6,583 nucleotides of DNA from an uncultured Ruminococcus sp. (GCA_947175005.1 CAMWLD010000132.1:1-6583), one strand, 5' to 3'; positions 1-5,800 are shown, counted from the stretch's first letter. Program-made: numbers and translations. Notes: generated by a model from the sequence alone, not told the origin.

Positions 1-1030
1 GAGCAGGCACAGCCATAATAGCTCCCGTGCCGAACCCCATCATAACATAATCGGAAATGTAAATGGGAATTTCTTTTCCTGTCACGGGATTTACCGCCGT
101 AAGCCCCTCTATCTTAACGCCCGTCTTGTCCTTGACCAGCTGAGTTCTCTCAAATTCCGTTTTCTTTGCGCACTCCGCCTTGTAATCTTCAAGCGCCGCA
201 ATGTTGGAAATTTTATCACTGTTTTTCTCGATTATCGGGTGCTCCGGAGCAATTACCATAAATGTAACGCCGTAAATGGTGTCGGGACGTGTGGTGTATA
301 TCTTCAAGGCTTCCCCTGCGCCCTTTACCTCAAAATTAACAAACGCACCCGTAGACCTGCCTATCCAGTTTTCCTGCTGCGCCTTTATGTTCGGCAGATA
401 ATTTACCTCCGCCAAACCCTCCAGCAGCTTGTCCGCATATTCGGTTATCCGCAGATACCAAACCTCTTTTGTTTTCTGCACAATGTCGCTGTGGCAAACG
501 TCGCACTTGCCCCCCTGCGAATCCTCGTTTGAAAGCACAACCTTGCAGCTCGGGCAGTAGTTCACCAAAGTCTTGTCCCTGAAAACAAGTCCCTTTTCAA
601 ACATTTTAAGGAATATCCACTGGGTCCATTTGTAGTAATTTTCGTCGGTGGTGTCCACTACCCTTGACCAGTCAAAGGAGAAGCCCACACGCTTGAGCTG
701 CGAGGTAAATTTTGTAATATTCCTGTCGGTCACCTGCCTCGGGTGAATGCCCTCTTTTATCGCAGTGTTCTCCGTAGGCAAGCCGTAAGCGTCAAATCCA
801 ATGGGGAACAGAACATTGTACCCCTCCAAACGCCGCTTTCTGCTTACAGCCTCCAGCCCCGAGTAAGCCTTTATATGCCCCACGTGCATTCCCGCTCCCG
901 AGGGATATGGAAATTCCACCAGAGCATAATACTTAGGCTTGCCGCTGTCAGCCTCTGCCTTAAAGCATTCATGCTCTTCCCAGTATTTCTGCCATTTTGG
1001 TTCAATTGTCTGAAAATCATATCTTTCCAT
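1..1030 (-). CDS. leuS: Leucyl-tRNA synthetase, N-terminal 343 residues (3' part outside window)
   Basis: Class I aminoacyl-tRNA synthetase that charges tRNA-Leu with leucine in the cytoplasm. The frame reads from ATG at 1030 and runs off the window edge; it opens MERYDFQTIEPKWQKYW. Visible landmarks: the ATP-binding HIGH-type motif in FPYPSGAGMHVGH (residues 40-52), then FPIGFDAYGLPTEN (75-88). A four-cysteine zinc module follows (C159, C162, C176, C179, within CPSC...CDVC). The start of the CP1 editing domain has its threonine-rich TTRPDT (246-251), and the second editing motif GTGAIMAVPA (334-343) is cut just before the expected HDxRD aspartate. The KMSKS loop and anticodon-binding domain lie outside. 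The GFDAYGLPTEN form and the CxxC zinc module look like the version usual in Clostridia. The start is supported by AAAGGA nine bases upstream. The gap to the preceding gene is only 68 bases, too short for a T-box leader, so leuS is probably read through from upstream or from a small undetected promoter. Confidence 0.98.
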   Translation of the reverse strand, partial: MERYDFQTIEPKWQKYWEEHECFKAEADSGKPKYYALVEFPYPSGAGMHVGHIKAYSGLEAVSRKRRLEGYNVLFPIGFDAYGLPTENTAIKEGIHPRQVTDRNITKFTSQLKRVGFSFDWSRVVDTTDENYYKWTQWIFLKMFEKGLVFRDKTLVNYCPSCKVVLSNEDSQGGKCDVCHSDIVQKTKEVWYLRITEYADKLLEGLAEVNYLPNIKAQQENWIGRSTGAFVNFEVKGAGEALKIYTTRPDTIYGVTFMVIAPEHPIIEKNSDKISNIAALEDYKAECAKKTEFERTQLVKDKTGVKIEGLTAVNPVTGKEIPIYISDYVMMGFGTGAIMAVPA

Positions 1031-1098
1031 TTTAAACTATCCTTTCCGATGATCGCTTAATTTTTATAAACAGTTTAAGAAACAAGTATACACATTGA

Positions 1099-2325
1099 TT
1101 ATTTTTTCTTAGCCCCGCACTTTTCGCAAACGCCCTTACCGTCGAATTTATGGGAAGCAAAGCTTGCCACGCCGCCGCAGGTCTTACAGTTTTTCCAGTG
1201 ATAGCTGCCATTTACCTTATACTCTCCCTCGCCCTTGTGAGTGTGAACGGTGTAATCGCTTTTTGAAACAGTGAGCAGGGATTTTGAATATAAAGCCCGA
1301 GTATTCTCATCATATTTATAGTTCACATTCGAGGAAGAAACCGTGTATGTGTAAGATCTGCTTCCCTCTTTCCATGAGACCTTTTTCTCGGGAGTCGTTA
1401 CCGTGCAGCCGTATTCATTGCTGTCCGCCCCTCCCTTCAGCAGAAACATATAAGGCATATCCATCTCTATCTCAAAATTCTCGTCGAATCCGTCCGTGTT
1501 GGTAATATCCACCAAATACGACTTGCCGTCCACTATGGCTATATTCCACATATGCCCGCCGCCGCTCATATTACCCGTAACAATAAAGCACTCCACCCCG
1601 CCCTTTTTGCACAGATAATAAAAGGCCTTTGCATATCCCTCGCAAACCACGTTTGTTTTGGGGTCGCCGTCAAATACCCACGGCATCTGCCAAGGATTTC
1701 CCCCCTCCATAGACGCGATCGCCTCATGGTTGTAATCCGTCAAAGCGCTTATTTCATCGCAGTAGCCCTTGATCTTCTCATAATCGCTCTTCCCCTCATA
1801 TTTCGCCGCGATCTTGTCCGCCTTTGCAATGCTTGCCGCACCCGCTTTGATCTTGGCGCTGTCCACCGTGTTTGCCTTGCTCCCCTTATAATCGCCTGAA
1901 GGGATCAAATTTATGCTTGCATTTACTACCCTTGATTCACTGTAATAGCCTGCGGATATCTCGCTCTCCAAAAGCCAAAAGGAATATTCGGGATATTCAT
2001 AAAGCAACGCATTGACAGCCTCCTGCCAGTATTCCGAAAGCTGTGAGGTGCTCACCTTTTTCGTAAGGGTGAGTTCAAATTCCGTCCCCGTCCGTTTCCC
2101 CTCCGAAATGTCCTTGCAAACCTGCAAAGTCTGGTCGAAGTAGCTTTTTGCAGCTCCCGTCAGCCTCTCGCTCCCCTGCTTGCCGAAGGGCGCAGACTTC
2201 GCGCTGTAGGGCAAATTCCCCGAATACTCTATCATCTCCGCCGAAGCATTCACCGGAAGCGCCGTCAACATCATAGCCGCAGCGACCAGACCCGAACAAA
2301 TTTTCTTCCTTATTTTCACTTTCAC
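1099..2325 (-). CDS. Secreted transglutaminase-like (papain-fold) protein with C-terminal His/Cys-rich tail
   Basis: A 408-residue exported protein. The N-terminus is a signal peptide: positive KVKIRKK, hydrophobic core CSGLVAAAMMLTALPV, and probable signal peptidase I site after ASA (about residue 29). The central domain has the transglutaminase-core arrangement: catalytic Cys228 in VVCEGYAKAFYYLC, His258 in GGGHMWNIAIVDG, Asp273 in YLVDITNTDG. The spacing and the W after the His fit the transglut_core family, whose members act on peptide bonds or cross-link protein outside the cell. The C-terminal ~45 residues hold HW..C..C and H.F...VC..CG (C380, C383, C400, C403), a tail I associate with clostridial surface proteins; it may bind a metal or serve as an attachment/maturation element. 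Start choice: GTG at 2331 overlaps the Shine-Dalgarno AAGGAG, so GTG at 2325 (5-base gap) is preferred; GTG at 2319 is also possible. The exact substrate cannot be read from sequence. It sits between rsfS-side genes and leuS, probably as a lineage-specific insertion. Confidence 0.9.
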   Translation of the reverse strand: MKVKIRKKICSGLVAAAMMLTALPVNASAEMIEYSGNLPYSAKSAPFGKQGSERLTGAAKSYFDQTLQVCKDISEGKRTGTEFELTLTKKVSTSQLSEYWQEAVNALLYEYPEYSFWLLESEISAGYYSESRVVNASINLIPSGDYKGSKANTVDSAKIKAGAASIAKADKIAAKYEGKSDYEKIKGYCDEISALTDYNHEAIASMEGGNPWQMPWVFDGDPKTNVVCEGYAKAFYYLCKKGGVECFIVTGNMSGGGHMWNIAIVDGKSYLVDITNTDGFDENFEIEMDMPYMFLLKGGADSNEYGCTVTTPEKKVSWKEGSRSYTYTVSSSNVNYKYDENTRALYSKSLLTVSKSDYTVHTHKGEGEYKVNGSYHWKNCKTCGGVASFASHKFDGKGVCEKCGAKKK

Positions 2326-2423
2326 AAACACTCCTTGCTTAACAGAGGCAAGAGATCAAGAAGCAAGAATAACATCATATCCTGCCTCATAAACTCCCGC
2401 CAAATATAAAAATTTCTCAACAT
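2322..2423 (-). CDS. Possible 33-codon leucine-rich leader peptide
   Basis: An open frame starts at ATG 2423 (MLRNFYIWREF...) and stops at TGA 2324-2322. Its end overlaps the transglutaminase GTG start (2325-2323) as TTGTGA, the geometry typical of translational coupling. The middle reads LFLLLDLLPLL, eight leucines in eleven codons, using TTA, TTG, CTT, CTC and CTG. Those same codons form segments B and C of the candidate switch, so a ribosome on this frame would melt or hold the stems. The first ATG has no good Shine-Dalgarno. Internal ATGs at 2390 (GGGAG three bases before) and 2378/2375 (AGG nearby) are alternatives; the latter would give a peptide of about 18 residues. Leucine richness may simply result from the CTT/TTG-rich stem sequence. 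Treat as speculative. Confidence 0.25.
   Translation of the reverse strand: MLRNFYIWREFMRQDMMLFLLLDLLPLLSKECL
2331..2336 (-). promoter_or_regulatory. Shine-Dalgarno that decides the transglutaminase start
   Basis: AAGGAG on the minus strand. The most upstream in-frame GTG (2331) shares the last G of this site and so cannot use it. GTG at 2325 lies 5 bases downstream and GTG at 2319 11 bases downstream. This points to 2325 as the main start. The same bases can be masked by pairing with 2361-2369 (see the leader entry). Confidence 0.7.
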
Positions 2424-2448
2424 AAGGCTCGGTCTCTTGCTTCTGTTA
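2331..2448 (-). promoter_or_regulatory. Candidate RNA switch between the 349-aa gene and the transglutaminase gene
   Basis: Directly after the stop codon of the 349-aa gene, arm A (2433-2448, TAACAGAAGCAAGAGA in the RNA sense) matches arm C (2340-2355, TCTCTTGCCTCTGTTA) at 15 of 16 pairs, with a 77-base loop. A middle segment B (2359-2368, TCTTGCTTCT) pairs perfectly for 10 bases with part of arm A. B (2361-2369) can alternatively pair over about 9 bases, one of them G-U, with AAGCAAGGA, which covers the Shine-Dalgarno of the transglutaminase gene. A:B pairing would leave the ribosome site open; B:SD pairing would close it. There is no run of T after any stem, so it does not look like an intrinsic terminator. 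The pairings are seen directly; the switching role is inference, and purine-rich similarity between A and the Shine-Dalgarno could be chance. Confidence 0.45.
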
Positions 2449-3498
2449 TCAGAAATCTCCTCTGCCCACGTTTCGTTCGCAGAAAGCCTCTACCGACTTG
2501 TCCAACAGCAGGAAATAAGCCATAATGCCGAAGCCGACAGTCGGAACAAGAATAATAGCCTCTATCACAGTTATTATCCATGCAGACCCGATAATCTCTA
2601 CTACTTCACCCGACCATCCACTTATCTCGAACATGGAAATAACATTGAATATTACCGAAAGTACACAGCCAAGTCCCAGCCAGTAACGGGAATTGTGGCT
2701 GCCGTTTTTGAGCCTTACGGAGAAATAAATACGGTATCCTGCCGCAATAACAGTCCTGAACGCAAAGGATAAAAGTCCTCCGATTATATCCAGTACGGAA
2801 ATGATAATAATTATCGTAGAAATGACCTTTGCGATTTTAGCGCCTCTTTGCACCAGCGGTAAATCCTGATCCATCATATCCCAGTAATCCGTCCTGCCGC
2901 TGTTCTGACTCATGCCGCCGCTTGCGCTCCCGGGATTGACAGGCGCATATGTATTCTGCCGTCCGTATCCGCCCTGCTGATTTTGCATATTATGCATATT
3001 ATTGGGAGAATTATACGACGAATTATTCGCATTATTCCCGAAATTATTTCCCGAAGCATTCGAGCCGTACTGCCCGTTCATTCCCTGTCCGCCGTATTGT
3101 CCCGTCTGTCCGCCCGCAGGCGTGCCGGACATTTCCGAAAACGCAGGCGCACCCGACATCTCCGATAAACCTCCCAAACCTGTCGAACCGTTACCGCCCG
3201 CCCCGGGCTTATCAAGACTTACCGTTTTTTCAGCCGCAGCGTTTGCTGCAAACGTGCCAAGTTCGCTTCCGTCCATTTCGCTGAGCGTAGGCACAGCCAT
3301 GTCCTCCAGCTCGCCGCCCTCATACTCATAGGAATAATCCTCATCATGGTAATCATGCTCACCCGAGCCGCTTTCGGAAACTGCGTTTTCCGTAACAGAA
3401 CCGCCCTCTGCATCGCCACCCGACTTCTCCGGGTGCTCCAAATCATCCAAGCCCTCCGTGGAAGGCAGTTCCAAACTCATCATATCTAATTCGTCCAT
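2449..3498 (-). CDS. Uncharacterised membrane protein with long acidic and Gly/Asn-rich disordered N-terminal half
   Basis: I do not recognise this 349-residue protein. Residues 1-80 are acidic and low in complexity (MDELDMMSLELPSTEG, then DYHDEDYSYEYEGGELED at 49-66). Residues 100-200 are rich in Gly, Asn, Ser, Gln and Tyr and probably disordered, with three copies of an SEM-G motif (residues 73-77, 112-116, 121-125), the last two as a 9-residue tandem. Residues 203-217 (DYWDMMDQDLPLVQRGAK region) lead into a hydrophobic half: a strong membrane segment about 221-247 (IIIIISVLDIIGGLLSF), a second about 272-291, and a long hydrophobic stretch 299-333 that may be one or two passes. There is no signal peptide, so the long N-terminus is probably cytoplasmic. 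ATG 3498 has AAGGGG nine bases upstream. It follows rsfS by 78 bases and is probably co-transcribed. No catalytic motif is visible; a scaffold or partner-binding role is only a guess. Confidence 0.85.
   Translation of the reverse strand: MDELDMMSLELPSTEGLDDLEHPEKSGGDAEGGSVTENAVSESGSGEHDYHDEDYSYEYEGGELEDMAVPTLSEMDGSELGTFAANAAAEKTVSLDKPGAGGNGSTGLGGLSEMSGAPAFSEMSGTPAGGQTGQYGGQGMNGQYGSNASGNNFGNNANNSSYNSPNNMHNMQNQQGGYGRQNTYAPVNPGSASGGMSQNSGRTDYWDMMDQDLPLVQRGAKIAKVISTIIIIISVLDIIGGLLSFAFRTVIAAGYRIYFSVRLKNGSHNSRYWLGLGCVLSVIFNVISMFEISGWSGEVVEIIGSAWIITVIEAIILVPTVGFGIMAYFLLLDKSVEAFCERNVGRGDF
3115..3168 (-). repeat. 27-bp in-frame tandem repeat (2 copies) in the 349-aa gene
   Basis: Two consecutive 9-residue units, LSEMSGAPA (residues 111-119) and FSEMSGTPA (120-128), are encoded in tandem. 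A diverged third copy, LSEMDGSEL, lies further toward the N-terminus (residues 72-80). The conserved core is SEM followed by a small or acidic residue and glycine, in a region expected to be disordered. This suggests repeated short binding motifs or replication slippage. Confidence 0.7.
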
Positions 3499-3576
3499 TG
3501 TAACAGACCCCTTAATATAAAAATTTTATTTAAAAGAACCGCAGTATTTTTATCCGCATTTCTTTTATGACCTTTT

Positions 3577-3936
3577 TTACTGCTCCGCCGTCCACTCGGA
3601 AATATCAATTTCCTCGCCGTCCGCCCAAAGCCGTTCCAAATTGTAAAAATCCCTCTGTTCACGGTTAAAAATGTGCACCACAATATCCCCGTAATCGAGA
3701 ATTACCCAGCCGCACCCGGCAGTGCCCTGTATCTGATTAGGCGGCAAACCAAGCTCTTTCAGCTTTACCTCCACCTCATCCGCCAAAGCCCTCGTCTGCG
3801 TGTTGGACATTCCGTCGGCGATAACAAAATAATCCGCCAGAATAGTAAGCTCTGTGATTTTAAGTACTTTTATGTCCTCCGCCTTTTTCCTGTCAAGGCA
3901 TTTCACAATAGCCCTAAGAGTTTCATTTTGCTGCAT
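3577..3936 (-). CDS. rsfS: Ribosomal silencing factor RsfS (Iojap/YbeB family)
   Basis: A cytoplasmic protein that binds uL14 (L14) on the large ribosomal subunit and blocks joining of the small subunit when nutrients are scarce. The 119-residue length is normal for the family. Family signatures: LADYFVIADGMSNTQTRALADEVE (residues 33-56; the usual form is ADYFVIA.G.S..Q), GWVILDYGDIVVHIF (76-90) and FYNLERLWAD (97-106). The frame is open for 22 more codons upstream to 4002, but that segment matches nothing in the family. ATG 3936 gives the expected MQQNETLRAIVKCL start and has AAAGGGAAG upstream (about 10 bases from AAAGGG). It follows yqeK as in many Firmicutes (yqeK-yqeL in Bacillus), here after a 171-base AT-rich gap. 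No strong terminator follows; a 6-base stem (GCAGTA at 3541-3546 with TACTGC at 3578-3583) spans the stop codon but lacks a T-run. Confidence 0.97.
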   Translation of the reverse strand: MQQNETLRAIVKCLDRKKAEDIKVLKITELTILADYFVIADGMSNTQTRALADEVEVKLKELGLPPNQIQGTAGCGWVILDYGDIVVHIFNREQRDFYNLERLWADGEEIDISEWTAEQ

Positions 3937-4040
3937 ACTTTCACTTCCCTTTCGGATATCAGAGGTTAGATGTAAAAGGTAAGGTCTATAAGCTTCCGCC
4001 AATTACCCATCGCCTCATTATTTTTTACGAAAAGCTTCGC

Positions 4041-4055
4041 ATTTATTTATTTATT
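4041..4055. repeat. 4-bp AT tandem repeat (ATTT)
   Basis: Three full ATTT units plus a partial one, in the yqeK-rsfS gap. Together with the 7-bp array just to the right, it makes 4020-4110 strongly AT-rich compared with the genes on both sides. No promoter with acceptable -35/-10 spacing was found in it. Confidence 0.7.
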
Positions 4056-4080
4056 AAGTATTAACGCCAACCGGCTCATT

Positions 4081-4108
4081 ATTAATTATTAATTATTAAT
4101 TATTAATT
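4081..4108. repeat. 7-bp tandem repeat (ATTAATT x4) touching the yqeK stop codon
   Basis: Four exact copies of a 7-base unit (AATTAAT on the minus strand). The array provides the last base of the yqeK TAA stop (4110-4108) and further in-frame stops beyond it, so slippage here would not lengthen the protein. The array could vary in copy number between strains. A small GCC/GGC hairpin (4066-4075 region) follows on the transcript but has only three G-C pairs and no T-run. Confidence 0.9.
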
Positions 4109-4698
4109 TAATTATGTTTCTTTCCGGCATAATAATTATACGCTTCCATGGTGCTTTCGGGAATAAGGGACTTCTTGTTCACCACATCCTTTACCGAAAA
4201 GCTAAGCGCCTCCAGCATGGCAGCGTCCACATTTTCCATGGCAAGCTTGCGCATTTTTCCCACGTCCTTGTAGCTTCTGTCATCTCCTGTCAGGTCAGCA
4301 AGATAAATTATCTCCTCCAACAGGCTCATGCCCGCTCTTGCCGCCGTGTGATACCGCACCGCATTCAGAATATCCTCGTCCTCTATCTTCAGAATATTCT
4401 CGCAGTACCACGCCCCCGCCGCCGAGTGATACAAGGGCGGAATCAGCTGCTCCGTTGCAGTAAAATTCCTGCCGCATTCCAGCGCCATTTCCAGCTGCTC
4501 ATTTTGGGGTATCTCCTTGCAAATGTCATGCACCAGCCCCGCCACATAAGCCTTTTCGCTGTCCCCCCCGTGCTTCTTGCTAAGCTTTACCGCCATTTCC
4601 GCCACATTCAGACTGTGGGCAAACCGCTTTTTAGAAAGCCTTATTTTAAGTATCGCCTTTATTTCCTCCCGGTCGTACTCGCAGTATCTCCCCGGCAT
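4108..4698 (-). CDS. yqeK: HD-domain bis(5'-nucleosyl)-tetraphosphatase (Ap4A hydrolase) YqeK
   Basis: Symmetrical Ap4A hydrolase of the YqeK type, which splits diadenosine tetraphosphate into two ADP in Gram-positive bacteria. The 196-residue HD domain shows the metal ligands in order (numbered from ATG 4698): His28 (RFAHSLNVAEMA), His57-Asp58 (AGLVHDICKE), His91 (LYHSAAGAWY), His117 (VRYHTAARAGMS) and Asp136 (IIYLADLTGDDRSY). The motif RYHT.ARAGMSLLEEIIYLAD is diagnostic of the family. Start choice: GTG at 4710 is in frame but shares its G with the Shine-Dalgarno AAAGGAG (4710-4716). ATG 4698, about 11 bases downstream, gives the more usual beginning (MPGRYCEYDREEI) and length. It lies between nadD and rsfS as in Bacillus yqeJ-yqeK-yqeL, but the gap to nadD is about 160 bases. 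Confidence 0.95.
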   Translation of the reverse strand: MPGRYCEYDREEIKAILKIRLSKKRFAHSLNVAEMAVKLSKKHGGDSEKAYVAGLVHDICKEIPQNEQLEMALECGRNFTATEQLIPPLYHSAAGAWYCENILKIEDEDILNAVRYHTAARAGMSLLEEIIYLADLTGDDRSYKDVGKMRKLAMENVDAAMLEALSFSVKDVVNKKSLIPESTMEAYNYYAGKKHN

Positions 4699-4709
4699 AT
4701 TTCGGATCA

Positions 4710-4716
4710 CTCCTTT
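4710..4716 (-). promoter_or_regulatory. Shine-Dalgarno that decides the yqeK start
   Basis: AAAGGAG on the minus strand. Its last G is also the first base of the in-frame GTG at 4710, ruling that codon out as the partner of this site. The next start, ATG 4698, lies 11 bases away, long but acceptable. Confidence 0.6.
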
Positions 4717-4772
4717 GATTTATCTCTCATATTTCAAGTCCGCCAAAAGTGCTGTATCCATAGAAACATCAG

Positions 4773-4788
4773 CACATTAACACATTAA
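4773..4788. repeat. 8-bp tandem repeat in the nadD-yqeK gap
   Basis: Two exact CACATTAA units, flanked by related pieces (CACAGCGA to the right and a CAGCA/CAGCG repeat on both sides), giving about 35 bases of degenerate repetition. The gap of about 160 bases is unusually large for this normally tight operon. Its right part (4801-4840) is GC-rich and contains two GCCGC copies separated by TTT. No gene, terminator or promoter is convincing here. Confidence 0.6.
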
Positions 4789-4862
4789 CACAGCGACACA
4801 GCAGCCTGTGACCGCCGCTTTGCCGCACCGCCTGTCGGACATTTCCCTTTAAAACGGCGCTC

Positions 4863-5489
4863 CTACCCATTTTCACGCCTGTAAATTTTATTCCCTATAA
4901 TATATTCTACTACATTTTTATCCATATAGCAAGTCAAATCTTCATTATTAAGAATTTTTTTACGAATTTCGGTAGAAGATATCTCAAAAGGAGTAGTCGG
5001 AATTATCCTCACATCGCCTCCCAACCGCCTTATTTTCTCGGCATAACGGTAAATTCCCCCCTCGCAGGCGTTGTCCGCCTCCGACCTTGCCGTAGCCGCA
5101 ATGACAGCATTCGCAAATATCTCCTCCGCATTTTTCCACCCGGGCAGGCTTTCCAGCGAATCGCTCCCCACCGCCAGAATGATCTCTTCCCCCGGAAACT
5201 CTTCTTTTAATACCCTAATCGTAACATACGTGTAACTGGGACTTTCCCGCTTCGCCTCAAAATCCCGCACCTCGCATTTGGGAATATCCTCAAAAGCAAT
5301 CCTGCACATCTCCACCCGCTGCATGGGACTTGCCCCGGAAATTTCCCCCGCCTTAAAAGGGTTCACATATGCCGGCATGATAATCACCCGCTCTATCTCG
5401 GGAAACCCCCTTATCAGCGACCTCACCGCATTCACATGACCCAAGTGCACCGGGTCAAAGCTCCCCCCGAAAAGCGCCACAGCCCCCAT
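4863..5489 (-). CDS. nadD: Nicotinate-nucleotide adenylyltransferase NadD
   Basis: Transfers AMP from ATP to nicotinate mononucleotide to give deamido-NAD, the step before NAD synthetase in both de novo and salvage routes; cytoplasmic. The 208-residue length is typical. Nucleotidyltransferase signatures: FGGSFDPVHLGH (residues 7-18, with His15 and His18), the phosphate-binding ISSTEIRKKI near the C-terminus (170-179), plus family motifs ESPSYTYVT (82-90), LAVGSDSLESLPGWKNAEEIF (105-125; the family form is GxDxxxxLPxW) and a late VVEYI (193-197). ATG 5489 overlaps the yhbY stop as TGATG, so translation is probably coupled to yhbY; AAAAAGGG lies just upstream inside yhbY. It ends at TAG 4863-4865, followed by the 160-base gap before yqeK. 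Confidence 0.98.
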   Translation of the reverse strand: MGAVALFGGSFDPVHLGHVNAVRSLIRGFPEIERVIIMPAYVNPFKAGEISGASPMQRVEMCRIAFEDIPKCEVRDFEAKRESPSYTYVTIRVLKEEFPGEEIILAVGSDSLESLPGWKNAEEIFANAVIAATARSEADNACEGGIYRYAEKIRRLGGDVRIIPTTPFEISSTEIRKKILNNEDLTCYMDKNVVEYIIGNKIYRRENG

Positions 5490-5800
5490 CAGCCCTTTTT
5501 CCTCTCCGCCTTAGGCAGTTCTATCTTGGGGTCTTGAGGATTTCTCTTAAAAAGCACCAGCTTGCTGCCAATGGTCTGAACGATCTCGGACTTTGTCCCC
5601 TCCGCCAGCATTTGCGCCGCCTCCGCACTCGTCAGCAAAGCGCTCTCCAATACCTTTATCTTCACAAGCTCCCTCGCCTTCAGCGCATCGTTCACCTGTA
5701 CCATGTGATTTTCGGTTATCCCGCCCTTGCCTATCTGGAAAATGGTATCCTCCTTAGCGGCAATTCCTCTTAAATAAGCTCTCTGTTTGCTTGTCAGCAT
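5489..5800 (-). CDS. yhbY: YhbY-family (CRM domain) ribosome-associated RNA-binding protein
   Basis: A 103-residue single CRM-domain protein. The family binds precursor 50S particles and is thought to help ribosome assembly; cytoplasmic. The family features are clear: MLTSKQRAYLRGIA at the N-terminus, the conserved RNA-contacting loop QIGKGGITE (residues 22-30), RELVKIKVLE (43-52), and the closing strand IVQTIGSKLVLFKRNPQDPKIELP (73-96). ATG 5800 has a strong AAGGAG seven bases upstream (5808-5813). Its TGA overlaps the nadD ATG by one base. It is equivalent to Bacillus yqeI, which also precedes nadD. In many Clostridia obgE lies upstream; here that place is taken by an unrelated uncharacterised gene 93 bases away, so this may be the first gene of its transcript, though no clear promoter was found in the gap. 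Confidence 0.97.
   Translation of the reverse strand: MLTSKQRAYLRGIAAKEDTIFQIGKGGITENHMVQVNDALKARELVKIKVLESALLTSAEAAQMLAEGTKSEIVQTIGSKLVLFKRNPQDPKIELPKAERKKG

Noticed and set aside
239..1060. Plus-strand open frames of 97 and 105 codons opposite leuS
   Set aside because: They lie opposite conserved leuS motifs and have no ribosome site or recognisable product.
1284..1899. Plus-strand open frames of 73 and 115 codons opposite the transglutaminase gene
   Set aside because: The minus-strand frame has a signal peptide and catalytic triad; the complementary frames are composition-driven.
2949..3331. Several overlapping plus-strand frames opposite the 349-aa gene
   Set aside because: Low-complexity coding sequence leaves many frames open; the minus-strand frame alone has a ribosome site and coherent hydrophobic segments.
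3541..3583. GCAGTA/TACTGC stem after rsfS as a terminator
   Set aside because: Only six pairs with a 31-base loop and no adjacent T-run.
3937..4002. 22-residue N-terminal extension of rsfS
   Set aside because: Upstream start at 4002 has no ribosome site and the extra residues do not fit the RsfS family; ATG 3936 does.
4114..4788. 224-codon open frame on the plus strand opposite yqeK
   Set aside because: The minus-strand frame encodes a clear YqeK with all metal ligands; the plus-strand product is rich in His, Arg and Leu with no family features, a typical antisense shadow.
4777..4842. 21-codon frame in the nadD-yqeK gap (MSDRRCGKAAV...)
   Set aside because: AAAGGG is only two bases before the ATG, the product is short and Cys/Arg-rich, and it ends within the repeat array; nothing supports translation.
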